A stretch of 64,000 nt of DNA from Candidatus Saccharibacteria bacterium oral taxon 488 (GCA_013099015.1 CP039998.1:744001-808000), one strand, 5' to 3'. Shown: positions 7,423-16,635, counted from the stretch's first letter. Notes: generated by a model not told the origin, from the sequence alone. Numbers and translations: made by a program.

Positions 7423-9084
7423 TCAGCGCCTCAACTTGCTCATATCAAATCGCGAAAACAGCAGCCGTTTAATTCGTGCCAAGACCGGGTCGATTTCTGG
7501 CAGCTTTAACCACTTGGACAATGCACCGTACACGACAAAATTGAAAATCGTGATCGCCCCAAACTTGGGCAGCGCCCCTAAAAAGCTGTCATCCGACGCC
7601 CGGAACGGAATTACCAACACGCTGACGTAGCACGCCACCGCTAGCGGCACCGCGGCTAACGCCATCTTGGCGACCGCTTTGACAAACGTCGCATCAAACA
7701 GCTGTGGCATGCGCCGCCCTAAAATGACGCACAAAATCACCACCTCGACAAAGGCCACGACCGACTGTGCCCACGCCAGACCATACGGGCCAAGTTTCAC
7801 GTAGTAGCCAAGTATCACCGCCAGCGCCACATTCAGCACAATCGCAAAAATCGACACATACATCGGCGTCTTGGTGTCCTGCTGCGCATAAAATCCGCGC
7901 GCCACCATGTGGTATACCGTCCTGAATAAAATCGCCATTACCAAACAGCCGAGAATGTTCGCCATGACCGGATCGCCATTATTATTGATAAAGTGCACCA
8001 CGTAGCCACGGGCGAAAAATGTCACCACACAAATCGGGATAATCATCCAGATCACCGTCCTGAGAAATGACCGCAAGTCTCTGCGAAATAGATCCGGCCG
8101 CTCTGAGGCAAGGCGTTCAGTTAGCTGCGGAAAGGCAGCGTTGGAAATAGCGACACCAATGAGGTTGATCGGCATCATGTGTAGCGTCAAGGCTTGATTA
8201 TAACGACGAATGACACCGTCCCCCATCCGCGACGCCAAGTTGACTTCGGCCAGACTAACCACATAATCCATCCCCTGATCAATCGAGCGGGCTGGTAGCA
8301 GCGACAAAACTTTGCGGAAGCCGTGATTACGCCAATAAATCTTGAAATCATAATCAAAACCGAGGCCGATCAATCCAACCGCACTGACGATGAGCTGCAG
8401 CACCGACCCGAGCACCACGCCGAGCGCCACGCCCATAATGCCACCATCAAAGATCTGCCAACCGAACAGATTAATGCCATTGGTAAACCATAGCGTACCG
8501 ATGATAATCCCGACATTGTACAGCATCGGCGCCAGCGCATAGAAGGTGAAGCGACCGACCGCTTGCTGGATACTAGCGATCACCGCTGCCACCGCAAAGA
8601 TCAGCGGATTTACCGCGATCACTCGCATCATACTGACTGCCAATGCGTGACCAGCCTCGCTCAGCCCTGGCGCGATCAGATATTTCATCAGCGGATCAGC
8701 AAAAATGATGATTAGAACACTCGTTACCAGCGTCACCAATGCCATCAAATTAATCATGCTCGAGCTAATTTGCCAGGCTGACTGCTTGTTGCCCTTGATC
8801 CATCGTTCATTAAACACCGGGATGAAAGTGACGCTCAGCGCCCCCGACACTAGAATCGCAAACATAAAATCCGGCACCATGAACGCTGCCGTATAGGCAT
8901 CCAGCCCGACCGGATAGCCAGCCAAGTGAGCCTTCTCGTTCGGGAAATACGCCGCATTCAAAAAGCGATCGCGCAGCAGCCCTAGCAGGCTCGACAGCAA
9001 CATCGAGCTCGCCAAAATCGTGGCGGCTAACTTGACCGTCAGCCGCTGATTGATCTTATTGACAACGTTACGAACACGCCCCAT
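7423..9084 (-). CDS. murJ: Lipid II flippase MurJ
   Basis: This 553-residue polytopic protein of the MVN/MATE-like fold has about 14 hydrophobic segments. The N-terminal signature [18 protein letters not shown] and the [28 protein letters not shown] and [14 protein letters not shown] stretches are typical of MurJ, which moves lipid II across the membrane for peptidoglycan synthesis. A shortened loop and conserved Arg/Asp positions agree with the family. It starts six bases after the ftsH stop with no clear Shine-Dalgarno and overlaps lepA by one base, so it is co-transcribed and probably coupled. Confidence 0.93.
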   Translation of the reverse strand: MGRVRNVVNKINQRLTVKLAATILASSMLLSSLLGLLRDRFLNAAYFPNEKAHLAGYPVGLDAYTAAFMVPDFMFAILVSGALSVTFIPVFNERWIKGNKQSAWQISSSMINLMALVTLVTSVLIIIFADPLMKYLIAPGLSEAGHALAVSMMRVIAVNPLIFAVAAVIASIQQAVGRFTFYALAPMLYNVGIIIGTLWFTNGINLFGWQIFDGGIMGVALGVVLGSVLQLIVSAVGLIGLGFDYDFKIYWRNHGFRKVLSLLPARSIDQGMDYVVSLAEVNLASRMGDGVIRRYNQALTLHMMPINLIGVAISNAAFPQLTERLASERPDLFRRDLRSFLRTVIWMIIPICVVTFFARGYVVHFINNNGDPVMANILGCLVMAILFRTVYHMVARGFYAQQDTKTPMYVSIFAIVLNVALAVILGYYVKLGPYGLAWAQSVVAFVEVVILCVILGRRMPQLFDATFVKAVAKMALAAVPLAVACYVSVLVIPFRASDDSFLGALPKFGAITIFNFVVYGALSKWLKLPEIDPVLARIKRLLFSRFDMSKLRR

Positions 9085-9090
9085 AACAAT

Positions 9091-10959
9091 TTATGCGTGC
9101 AATTTTGCTTCCTTTGGCAGTTTCGTTCCTGAAAGAATCTCGTCCACCGCCGCTTCCTCCAAGGTTTCGTCTTTGAGCAGTGCCTCAGCCAATTTATCGA
9201 GGAACGGACGATTGGCTTTAAGCACCAGCATCGCCCGTTGTTTGGCCTCGGTGATCAGCTGCGACACTTCCTGATCGATCAGTTTAGCAGTCTCATCCGA
9301 GTACGGCCGCTCGCGGGTCATCTTATCAAACATCAGCCCGCCGTTGTCTTCGTGAAATACTTGGTCGCGTAGGCCCTTACCCATACCCTGCTCGATGATC
9401 ATATCACGGGCAATCTCGGTGGCTTTACGCAGGTCTGAGCCAGCGCCGGTGGTGATACCATCATCACCGTAGATAATCTGCTCGGCAATTCGGCCGCCCA
9501 TGGCCCGAGCCAAGATATCCTTGAACTCATAGACGTTGGTGTAGCTCTTATCCTCTGGCGGTAGGAACCAGGTTACACCGCCAGTGCCGCCGCGCGGAAT
9601 AATCGTCACCTTGTGAACTGGGTCGGAGTCTGGCAAGACGTGACCAACAATGGCGTGGCCAGCTTCATGATACGCCGTCAATTCCTTCTCGTGGTCATTC
9701 ATCACCTTGGCTTTGCGCTCTGGGCCGATAGCCACCCGCTCGAACGCCTCGGTCAACTCCTCGTTGGTAATTTTCTTCTTGTTACGGCGTGCAGCGATAA
9801 TTGCTGCTTCATTGGCGATATTAGCGAGATCCGCCCCCGATGAGCCAGCTGTCTTGGCGGCCAATTTATCGAGGTCAACTGTCTCGTCGGTTGGCTTTTT
9901 CTTGAAATGAACTTTCAGAATCGCCTCGCGGTCTTTGCGCTCCGGCAGGGTAATTGTCACTCGCCGATCAAACCGACCCGGCCGCAGCAATGCTGGGTCC
10001 AGCACGTCCGCTCGGTTGGTCGCCGCTAGCACGATCACATTAGTGTCGCCGTCAAAGCCATCCATTTCCACTAGAATCTGGTTCAAGGTCTGCTCGCGCT
10101 CATCGTGTCCGCCACCCATACCCGAGCCGCGCTTGCGGCCCACCGCGTCAATCTCGTCGATAAAGATGATGCACGGCGCATTTTTCTTGGCCTTTGAAAA
10201 GAGATCACGCACCCGGCTGGCACCAACACCGACAAACATCTCGACAAACTCCGAGCCAGAAATTGAGAAGAACGGCACGCCCGCCTCGCCAGCCACCGCC
10301 CGCGCCAGCATGGTTTTACCGGTACCCGGATTACCGACTAGCAAGACGCCCTTCGGGATCTTAGCACCCAGCTCCTTGTATTTTTTCGGGTGCTTTAAGA
10401 AATCGACGACTTCTTGCAGGTCCTGCTTGGCATTATCATTGCCGGCGATATCCTCAAACAGCACCTTCTCTTTGTCCTCGCCGTACAGCCGCGCCTTTGA
10501 TTTGCCAAAGCCCATCGCTTGGTTATTCTGCCCCTGCGCCTGGCGCATCATGAACATGAAGAAGATCACGATGATCACCACCGGTACGATCATCACTGTC
10601 AGGTTCCACAGCACCTCACCGGTTTGCGATGGCGGCAGAACGTTAATTTCGACCTTGGCGTCCTTGTTCAAACCTTGCTCATAAATCGTACTACCGGATT
10701 CCTTGACTGATTTCTCGGTCGGCTGTTTTTGGCCTTTGGGAGTAATTTTCAGATCATTGCCCTGAATATCAATCTTGGCAATTTCCCCGGCATTTGCCCG
10801 TCGCACTACATCGGTCAATGCCACATTCTTCAAGTTGCTATTTGGTGACAGCGCCGCGTACACTGCCAGCCCAAGAAAAACAATGATTGCCCAAAACAGT
10901 CCCAGCCGAGCAACCTGCCCGACCCCTTTCTTAGTATTCTTTGGCGTCTTTCCTGCCAT
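9091..10959 (-). CDS. ftsH: ATP-dependent zinc metalloprotease FtsH
   Basis: The 622 residues show an N-terminal membrane helix (about 20-38), an extracytoplasmic domain, a second helix (about 120-138), an AAA module with Walker A GNPGTGKT (209-216), Walker B IIFIDEID (264-271) and the second region of homology, and the protease domain with zinc-binding HEAGH at 431-435. FtsH forms a hexamer that degrades membrane and regulatory proteins. The length is usual. AAAGGA lies 13 bases before ATG. It sits between tilS and murJ on the same strand, separated by 27 and 6 bases; tilS-ftsH linkage is common in bacteria. Confidence 0.97.
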   Translation of the reverse strand: MAGKTPKNTKKGVGQVARLGLFWAIIVFLGLAVYAALSPNSNLKNVALTDVVRRANAGEIAKIDIQGNDLKITPKGQKQPTEKSVKESGSTIYEQGLNKDAKVEINVLPPSQTGEVLWNLTVMIVPVVIIVIFFMFMMRQAQGQNNQAMGFGKSKARLYGEDKEKVLFEDIAGNDNAKQDLQEVVDFLKHPKKYKELGAKIPKGVLLVGNPGTGKTMLARAVAGEAGVPFFSISGSEFVEMFVGVGASRVRDLFSKAKKNAPCIIFIDEIDAVGRKRGSGMGGGHDEREQTLNQILVEMDGFDGDTNVIVLAATNRADVLDPALLRPGRFDRRVTITLPERKDREAILKVHFKKKPTDETVDLDKLAAKTAGSSGADLANIANEAAIIAARRNKKKITNEELTEAFERVAIGPERKAKVMNDHEKELTAYHEAGHAIVGHVLPDSDPVHKVTIIPRGGTGGVTWFLPPEDKSYTNVYEFKDILARAMGGRIAEQIIYGDDGITTGAGSDLRKATEIARDMIIEQGMGKGLRDQVFHEDNGGLMFDKMTRERPYSDETAKLIDQEVSQLITEAKQRAMLVLKANRPFLDKLAEALLKDETLEEAAVDEILSGTKLPKEAKLHA

Positions 10960-10986
10960 ACGTCACATAATCCTTTCTCTTTCGTC

Positions 10987-11832
10987 CTAGCGAGTCACTC
11001 GTTTTATTGTAACACTTTTTACGGATAATTTCACCCGCACGCTGGCGGTTGGCTGCCACACCGTTCCTGCTCGGCCAGTTTTGATGGCGATCAACAGTCG
11101 ATCCAGCTGTGCTGAGAGCAGCGACACGCCAGTCAGTCGCTGCACTTCTCGGTGGAGCAGCTCGCGCGCCGGCTCAATTGGGATATGCGCCCAAAAATAA
11201 CGACTGCTGAGGCGTGGCGACAACCGCAGCGTCTCTTGGTCAATCTCTCGGCATAACTGCCGCTGCTGGTGCCATAACTGACCAAGCGCCGCCCGCTGCT
11301 GATCAGTCAATTTCATATGAAGCTGCCGACGCAGCTGATTACGCAGATAAGCATTTGACTGATTCGTCGCGTCCTCCACCCACTCCAGCCGGTGGCGCAG
11401 TGCATAATCATATATGTCTTGCTTTGTCCATTCCGATAGCGGCCGCTCAATCCGCTGATCGCCCATAGCCGCCAAGCCCCGCCAGCGCGTACCACGCCGC
11501 AGATTGAGTGCTATCGTCTCAATCACGTCATCCTGGTGATGGGCCGTCGTCACGCGCCCGCCCCAGCGTGCCGCCGCATTAAAGAGAAATTGATACCGCC
11601 GCTGGCGCGCCGTATCCTCACTGGCTGCCGCGCCCAATTCTTCACGCCTGGTAACATATGGCACATTATACCGGCTCGCGAGCCCCACCACGAACCGCGC
11701 ATCAGCCGCCGATTCTGCCCGAATTCCATGATCAAAGTGAGCCACCACTACCTCGTCCTGCCCATGCCGCAATACGCTGTCGAGGAGTACCACGCTGTCC
11801 ACCCCACCCGATACCGCAATCAGTCGCTTCAT
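10987..11832 (-). CDS. tilS: tRNA(Ile)-lysidine synthase TilS
   Basis: The PP-loop SGGVDS at residues 8-13 and the motif HHQDDVIETIALNLRRGTRWRGLAAM identify TilS, which converts C34 of the CAT-anticodon tRNA-Ile to lysidine so it reads AUA. The 281-residue length matches the short form without the extra C-terminal domains of the E. coli enzyme. CATAAT ends exactly six bases before ATG and no Shine-Dalgarno is present, so the mRNA is probably leaderless. It heads the tilS-ftsH-murJ-lepA' operon. A candidate substrate tRNA is at 18311-18386. Confidence 0.94.
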   Translation of the reverse strand: MKRLIAVSGGVDSVVLLDSVLRHGQDEVVVAHFDHGIRAESAADARFVVGLASRYNVPYVTRREELGAAASEDTARQRRYQFLFNAAARWGGRVTTAHHQDDVIETIALNLRRGTRWRGLAAMGDQRIERPLSEWTKQDIYDYALRHRLEWVEDATNQSNAYLRNQLRRQLHMKLTDQQRAALGQLWHQQRQLCREIDQETLRLSPRLSSRYFWAHIPIEPARELLHREVQRLTGVSLLSAQLDRLLIAIKTGRAGTVWQPTASVRVKLSVKSVTIKRVTR

Positions 11833-11890
11833 GAGGATATTATGACACAGCCTATAGTCTATTGTATAATATTAAATTATATAATATTAT

Positions 11891-12432
11891 ATGTTCATGT
11901 CTATACAACCCGATAGTCATGACTACAAGCTTGAACATATAAATAACTCCGAGCTTGATAATGCGCTTGGAAGGTTTGCGCTGTACACACTTTTTAGCAG
12001 TGCTTATGGTGACAGCTACCGTGGAAATGATGCGCTCGACAAAAAGATCGCCGAAGCAGATGGAGCGTTTCTCTTAACTCATATGAAACAGATTGGTGCC
12101 GGGTGTCTCGTTGGGGGGGCAGGATTACAACGATTGGTACTTCTGCTGAGAAAGATTTTTCAGATCGACGCTTTCACCGCATGGTAACCCTGTTAAGTAA
12201 ACTAAGGGAAGAGTCTGAGGCTCGTTGGATGTCAATAGGGCTTGAGTACGATAAAATGCAAGCTGCTGCCGAACAGGGCAGCATGTACCCAATTGAATCT
12301 GGCCATACAGCCATATCGCTTCTAGAAGAAATTGGAGAAGTCGATAAATATCGGGTAACAAGTGGCGGCAATCAGCCTGTTGTCATGACAAAGACAAGTA
12401 ATGGCTATCAACAAAACATGTGGCAATGGTAA
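11891..12432 (+). pseudogene. Hypothetical gene interrupted by a frameshift in a G7 tract
   Basis: Two frames join at a run of seven G (12113-12119). The first ends ..HMKQIGAGCLVGG; with one extra G it continues RITTIGTSAEKDFSDRRFHRMV.. to WQW, giving about 180 residues in one reading. Both halves look protein-like, and the ORF then ends right at the next gene's promoter. It could be a phase-variable gene in the off state, a decayed gene, or a base-calling error. A TATAAT ends five bases before the first ATG. The family is not recognised; the DNA is more AT-rich than the neighbours. Confidence 0.65.
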
Positions 12433-12441
12433 AATATTTTT

Positions 12442-13095
12442 ATGGATAAAAAGAACGAGATAACCATCCTCTGCTTTGGTGATTCCAACACCTTTGGGCA
12501 GCGGCCCGATACGAACACGCGATATGACGAGTCAGTGCGCTGGCCGCGGCGACTGGGGGCGCTGCTAGCGGACGAGGCACGCCAATATTATGTCATCGAG
12601 GAGGGGCTAGGCGGTCGGCGGACTGACCTTGATCATCCCAACCCAGCCAAGCCGTCAAGAAATGGCTGGACGTATTTTCCGCCGTGCCTGGCCAGTCATC
12701 AGCCCGACATCGTCATCATCATGCTGGGAACAAATGATGCTCAGCTCTACCACCAGCGACCAGTTGAGGCGATCGTGACGGCACTGGCGCACTACGTCAC
12801 GTATTGTCACGAATCAGACGTCACGCCGCTGCTGGTTGCGCCGCTCATTCCAGACCCTGCTGGGCTGTTCAACGAGGCAATCGTACCGCGATCGGCGTGG
12901 CACTTTAACGAGGCAGCCGTGGCGACACTAGCTGCACTGCCTGAAAAAATCCGAATCTATACTACTAAACACAACGTTGCGTTTTTCGATGCTAACGTAT
13001 GTGCCGAAGCTGGTGTAGATGGGCTGCACTGGACAGCAGCGGGTCACGAGCGATTTGCCCGAGCAATCGCCCAGATGATACGTGAGATATCGTGA
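12442..13095 (+). CDS. SGNH/GDSL-family hydrolase
   Basis: The 217-residue protein has block I GDSNTFG with the catalytic Ser at residue 15, a block II Gly in EEGLGGRRTDL, block III GTNDAQ near 95, and block V DGLHWTAAGH with the Asp-x-x-His near 195. This is the full SGNH set, closest in pattern to TesA/arylesterase-like esterases. There is no signal peptide, so it is probably cytoplasmic. TAAAAT, which overlaps the previous gene's stop, ends six bases before ATG, so it likely has its own leaderless transcript. Confidence 0.88.
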   Translation: MDKKNEITILCFGDSNTFGQRPDTNTRYDESVRWPRRLGALLADEARQYYVIEEGLGGRRTDLDHPNPAKPSRNGWTYFPPCLASHQPDIVIIMLGTNDAQLYHQRPVEAIVTALAHYVTYCHESDVTPLLVAPLIPDPAGLFNEAIVPRSAWHFNEAAVATLAALPEKIRIYTTKHNVAFFDANVCAEAGVDGLHWTAAGHERFARAIAQMIREIS

Positions 13096-13184
13096 GCCAA
13101 CTCTAAGTATTATTTTCACAAGTATATCATCATATCGTCAACTCTTGCAATAGAGTGCGCAATGTGTCATCCACATATTAAAAT

Positions 13185-13208
13185 ACCGCGGTCTATACAA
13201 ACCGCGGA
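13185..13208. terminator. Intrinsic terminator hairpin
   Basis: The arms ACCGCGGT and ACCGCGGA flank an 8-base loop. On the minus strand it is followed by TATTTTAAT, so it mainly ends the tRNA-Met transcript; on the plus strand ATAAAAAC follows. Confidence 0.65.
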
Positions 13209-13220
13209 TAAAAACAATTC

Positions 13221-13297
13221 TGGTAGCACCGGGTGGACCCGAACCACCGACCTCAGGCTTATGAGTCCTGCGCTCTAACCAGCTGAGCTACGGTGCC
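13221..13297 (-). tRNA. tRNA with CAT anticodon, probably elongator Met
   Basis: A full cloverleaf of 77 bases with encoded CCA. Acceptor GGCACCG pairs with CGGTGCT (one G-T at the end), D-stem GCTC/GAGC, anticodon loop CTCATAA, T-arm GGTGG/CCACC. The body (TAGCTCAGCTGGTTAGAGC..AGGTC) resembles elongator tRNA-Met more than the lysidine tRNA-Ile. The anticodon stem has an A/G mismatch next to the loop. The identity between Met and Ile2 is inference. Confidence 0.9.
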
Positions 13298-13411
13298 ACA
13301 CGTCACCAATTGTACCAAACGAGGCGCAAAATCTCAACCGCCTCGAAAGCCTATCTGTCAGATGAGACCAAACTGCTACCCAAACAAAGGCCGATCCGTA
13401 CTGCCACAGAG

Positions 13412-13570
13412 CTAAGCTGCCAGCTCCACGCCTTCTTCGTCCAGCAGCTCCAGTCGCCGCATCACCAACGAACGTAGCTCCTCGCACGTCCGCCAGCGCT
13501 GCCATGTCCGTAGCTGGTCGTTATTGACCGCATCTAAAAACTGCCCGAGCTCGTGCTCAGTGATATCCAT
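13412..13570 (-). CDS. Small 52-residue protein, unknown
   Basis: An intact short frame begins ATG with AGAAAGG at 9 bases and encodes MDITEHELGQFLDAVN.. to ..LDEEGVELAA. It is predicted to be wholly helical and amphipathic (Leu/Glu/Arg-rich). A promoter TTGCAC-17-TATAGT lies upstream on the same strand near 13610-13640. Independent promoter, Shine-Dalgarno and sensible composition support a real gene; a role as a small regulator is only a guess. Confidence 0.6.
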   Translation of the reverse strand: MDITEHELGQFLDAVNNDQLRTWQRWRTCEELRSLVMRRLELLDEEGVELAA

Positions 13571-13734
13571 GTTGTTGCCTTTCTGTGTTTGTTAAACCGT
13601 GACTTTACTATAGCACACATTTGACATAAGTGCAATAGTATGACAGCTCACGTAATCGCTCGCTCGACATCACCTATCGGCTTCCCTCGCCAAACCGCTT
13701 GTGATAAACTGGAGGGAGAGGATTTTACACAAAC

Positions 13735-14466
13735 ATGACCCCGGCTATTATTTCATCACTCGCCATCGTCGCCTTCTCGGCACTGATCCACGCTAGTTTT
13801 CAGCTCAGCGTCAGCGTCTTGACCCTGCTCAGCGGCCATTCCCTCGGCAAGCAAACCGCCCGCCGGAAAGTATTGCGACTGATGAATGGATTCGTGTGTG
13901 GAGTGTTGGTGCTGACAGCGCTGCTGATATCAGCGATCGTCTACTATCTGTCGCTGGTCATTCATCACGCCGCTCAGGCCGAGCAACTGGTGGCGGCCAT
14001 CGTCTGCGGGCTGATGGTTGGACTGGGCGTGGCGACTTGGGCAGTGTACTACCGACGGGGTGGGGGCACGGCCTTGTGGTTGCCGCGCAGCTTCGCGACC
14101 TACCTATCAAAGCGCTCAAAAACAACGCGTCACAGCGCCGAGGCCTTTAGTCTCGGGATGGCGAGCGTGGTAGCTGAATTACTATTCATCATTGGGCCGA
14201 TGGCGGCGGCGGGACTAGCAACGGTCCTATTACCATCAACCGAGTGGCGCCTTATCGCCATCGCCCTCTACGTCGTCATATCGCTGCTATCACTGGTCGT
14301 CGTCTTGGTGCTGGTCGGTAGCGGCCATTCCCTCGCCCGTCTACAACAGTGGCGGATGGCGCATAAACGTTTCTTACAATTTACAGCTGGCGGCAGCTTG
14401 ATCATCTTGGGCGGCTTTTTATTCGTTGATCGAGTACTTGGCATCGTCAGCTACGGAGGTTTTTGA
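13735..14466 (+). CDS. Six-helix membrane protein, unknown
   Basis: The 243 residues contain about six hydrophobic segments arranged as two similar halves; SGHSLGKQTARRKVLRLMNGF in the first half is echoed by GSGHSLARLQQWRMAHKRF in the second. This internal pseudo-repeat recalls small LysE/DsbD-like or exporter folds, but no diagnostic residues are visible. It opens an operon: its stop overlaps the ATP-cone gene (TGATG), followed by the flavoprotein and cutA. GGAGGGAGAGG lies upstream, slightly far from ATG. Confidence 0.75.
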   Translation: MTPAIISSLAIVAFSALIHASFQLSVSVLTLLSGHSLGKQTARRKVLRLMNGFVCGVLVLTALLISAIVYYLSLVIHHAAQAEQLVAAIVCGLMVGLGVATWAVYYRRGGGTALWLPRSFATYLSKRSKTTRHSAEAFSLGMASVVAELLFIIGPMAAAGLATVLLPSTEWRLIAIALYVVISLLSLVVVLVLVGSGHSLARLQQWRMAHKRFLQFTAGGSLIILGGFLFVDRVLGIVSYGGF

Positions 14467-14765
14467 TGTCAGAAGGGCACCCAAACCGACCAATTATTGA
14501 TGTTGTCAAGCGCGGCAAGCGACCAAGCGAAGAGTTTGATCCGACAAAACTCCACCACTCTATCATGGCGACCTGCCTGAGTATCCGCACACCCGAAGGC
14601 CAAGCTGATGACATCGCCAAGTCAGTCACCCTCGGCGTGATGAGCTGGTGTGAGACCCGACCAGAAATTACCACAAACGACATCCGACACCGCGCGACGC
14701 AGCTGCTACAGAAACTACACACCGACGCAGCATTTGTTTATCAACACCATAAGACGATCATGTAG
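14466..14765 (+). CDS. Stand-alone ATP-cone domain protein
   Basis: The 99 residues consist almost only of an ATP-cone: VVKRGKRPSEEFDPTKLHHSIMATC.. through ..TTNDIRHRATQLLQKLH, the (d)ATP-sensing fold of NrdR and of ribonucleotide reductase N-termini. Neither a zinc ribbon nor a reductase follows, so it is a solitary nucleotide-sensing module. The start overlaps the preceding membrane protein's stop and a flavoprotein begins 7 bases after it, suggesting it regulates or reports to that operon. Its partner is unknown. Confidence 0.8.
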   Translation: MSEGHPNRPIIDVVKRGKRPSEEFDPTKLHHSIMATCLSIRTPEGQADDIAKSVTLGVMSWCETRPEITTNDIRHRATQLLQKLHTDAAFVYQHHKTIM

Positions 14766-14772
14766 GGGGCAC

Positions 14773-16149
14773 ATGGCACAAAAACCAACTTTTGACTATG
14801 ATGTAATTGTTATCGGCAGCGGTGCTGGCGGTTCACCGGCCGCAACCATCTTGGCGCGCGCTGGCAAGAAAGTCGCCATCATTGAGCGCGGTACCTTTGG
14901 CGGCGAATCCCCAAACTGGGGCGACATTCCGACTGGCGCCCTACTCTATACCGCTGACGTCTATCACGAGGCCAAAACAGCGGCCAAGTTTGGCCTGCGC
15001 ACCAGCACAGTCGGCTATAATTATCCGTCGCTGCTCGCCTGGAAAGACACCGCCATCAAGCGCACTGGCACCGGCGGCAACCGCAGTTACTACGAGAAAC
15101 AAGGCATCAGCGTCTTTACCGGCAGCGCCCACTTTCTCAGTCCCAACGAGATTACCGTCAGCCGCCGCCACCTATCCGCGCGCAAATTCCTGATCGCTAG
15201 CGGCTCAACCTGGCGCGATGATCACATCCCGGGCCTCGACGAAGTGGCTTATCACACACCGCAAACCATCCTCTCGCTCAAGCGCCCGCCCAAAACACTG
15301 TTCGTTGTTGGCTCTGGCACAACGGTGATGGAGCTGGCATATTTGTTCTCGACTTTTGGCAGCAAAGTGTATGTCGCCGAAACTGCCGGACGCATCTTGC
15401 CCGAGTTTGATCAAGAAGTTGGCGAGCTGATCGCCGCTGATGCCAAGGCACAGCGCGGCATGAACATCCTCACCCAGACAAAGCTGGTCGCCGTCCAGAA
15501 AGACGGTATCGCAAAGCGCGTCACCTACGCTCGTGGTGGCCAGCAGCATTCAGTGCGTGTTGACGAGATCCTCATCGCCGATGACCGCTTGCCGACAACT
15601 GACATTGGCCTAGAAAATGCGGGCGTAGCATATACCGAACATGGCATTCAAGTCAGCGAAGCGATGCAGACTTCGGCACGGCACATCTTTGCGGCCGGTA
15701 GCGTCGTCGACCTTCAGGCGCAGACACATACCATTCTCAGCCATAGCCGCACCGCTGCACATAACCTACTACACCGTAATTTCATCGCGCTTGACGATAC
15801 ACCGCGCTTGACGATCGCATTCACCGACCCGCAGATCGCCCGAACGGGACTAGACGAGGACGACTGTCTGCGCCGTGATTTGAAAGTAAGTATTGCCCTT
15901 GCGCCACTGACCTTGACCGCTCGCAGCAACATCACCGACCGACGCAGTGGGTTCGTCAAATTGATCAGCGACAAAAAAGGCGTCCTGCTCGGCGCCACCA
16001 TCGTTGCACCGGGCGCTAGCGACTTGATGACTGGCCTCAGCCTCGCCATCCGCCACGGCCTGACCGCCAAACAACTGATGAGCACGCCAAACTGCTTCGT
16101 TGCCTGGTCAGAGGCGGTGCGTATTGCGGCGGGGAAATTGGCAGCGTGA
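14773..16149 (+). CDS. FAD-dependent pyridine nucleotide oxidoreductase without redox cysteines
   Basis: The 458 residues have the two-dinucleotide-binding-domain flavoprotein layout: FAD motif VIGSGAGGSPAA at 14-24, an NAD(P) motif VVGSGTTVMELAYLF near 180, and a C-terminal dimerisation domain. Where dihydrolipoamide and mercuric reductases carry GGTCxNxGCxPSK, this protein has GGESPNWGDIPTG (43-55), so both disulphide cysteines and the Lys are gone. That resembles soluble transhydrogenase SthA, which has HWGxIPSK. It may be a transhydrogenase or diaphorase, but not a disulphide reductase. I start at ATG after TAGGGGGC; the frame is open further upstream. Confidence 0.85.
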   Translation: MAQKPTFDYDVIVIGSGAGGSPAATILARAGKKVAIIERGTFGGESPNWGDIPTGALLYTADVYHEAKTAAKFGLRTSTVGYNYPSLLAWKDTAIKRTGTGGNRSYYEKQGISVFTGSAHFLSPNEITVSRRHLSARKFLIASGSTWRDDHIPGLDEVAYHTPQTILSLKRPPKTLFVVGSGTTVMELAYLFSTFGSKVYVAETAGRILPEFDQEVGELIAADAKAQRGMNILTQTKLVAVQKDGIAKRVTYARGGQQHSVRVDEILIADDRLPTTDIGLENAGVAYTEHGIQVSEAMQTSARHIFAAGSVVDLQAQTHTILSHSRTAAHNLLHRNFIALDDTPRLTIAFTDPQIARTGLDEDDCLRRDLKVSIALAPLTLTARSNITDRRSGFVKLISDKKGVLLGATIVAPGASDLMTGLSLAIRHGLTAKQLMSTPNCFVAWSEAVRIAAGKLAA

Positions 16150-16169
16150 TGGTAAGGAGTAAATACTCC

Positions 16170-16469
16170 ATGACCATGGTATCAGTAGGAAAAGAGAGTG
16201 AAGCGAAGAACATCGCCAAGGCCCTCGTCGAGCAAAAACTGGCCGCGTGCGTGCAGCTGCTGCCGGTTCAGTCAACCTACACTTGGCAAGGAAAATTTGA
16301 ATGCGATGCAGAGATCTTGATGCTTATCAAGTCGCGCAAAGATGACTTCGCAGCAATTGAAAGAGTAGTCAGGTCACTCCATAGCTATGACGTGGCAGAG
16401 ATAATCTCATTTGATATCACTGCTGGATCACAGCCGTATCTTGACTGGATCGACGAAACTTGTCGGTAG
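16170..16469 (+). CDS. cutA: CutA-like divalent-ion tolerance protein
   Basis: VSVGKESEAKNIAKALVEQKLAACVQLLPVQSTYTWQGKF..EILMLIKS is the CutA1 signature; the family forms tight trimers of ferredoxin-like subunits. The role is uncertain despite the copper-tolerance name. Upstream GTG and ATG codons exist, but AAGGAG at 16154-16159 points to the ATG giving MTMVSVGKES, and the family begins at that strand. It closes the operon begun by the membrane protein. Confidence 0.9.
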   Translation: MTMVSVGKESEAKNIAKALVEQKLAACVQLLPVQSTYTWQGKFECDAEILMLIKSRKDDFAAIERVVRSLHSYDVAEIISFDITAGSQPYLDWIDETCR

Positions 16470-16490
16470 ATCAATACGCTAAGGATATTA

Positions 16491-16520
16491 AAAACGACCT
16501 CAACTCATGAGGCCGAAAAA
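16491..16520. terminator. Bidirectional intrinsic terminator
   Basis: CGACCTCA and TGAGGCCG form a stem flanked by A-runs and T-runs on both sides, ending both cutA (plus) and tRNA-fMet (minus). Confidence 0.75.
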
Positions 16521-16530
16521 TCAATAAACA

Positions 16531-16607
16531 TGGTTGCGGGGGTAGGATTTGAACCTACGACCTTTTGGTTATGAGCCAAACGAGCTACCAGGCTGCTCTA
16601 CCCCGCG
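16531..16607 (-). tRNA. Initiator tRNA-fMet (CAT)
   Basis: The sequence is that of a bacterial initiator: CGCGGGG acceptor with the C1-A72 mismatch, AGCAGCCTGGTAGCTCG D-arm, CTCATAA loop, AGGTCGTAGGTTCAAATCC T-arm and encoded CCA. The anticodon stem is TTTGG/CCAAA, so only two of the three usual G-C pairs next to the loop are present. Confidence 0.96.
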
Positions 16608-16635
16608 GCACATTGTCCATCTTAGCAAACACGAA

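Larger units (their letters stand above)
6350..7423 (-). pseudogene. lepA: lepA (EF4) 5' part, truncated after domain II
   Basis: The 357 residues hold the LepA GTPase domain: AHIDHGKST (G1, residue 14), DTPGH (G3, 152), NKVD (G4) and SAK (G5). Domain II follows to [24 protein letters not shown], then five unrelated residues and a stop. About 240 C-terminal residues, including the EF4-specific domain, are missing; part lies displaced at 3412-3765. EF4 back-translocates ribosomes and is dispensable in many bacteria, so loss is tolerable unless another copy exists. Its ATG overlaps the murJ stop (TGATG). A roughly 75-residue low-complexity insertion sits between G2 and G3. Confidence 0.9.
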
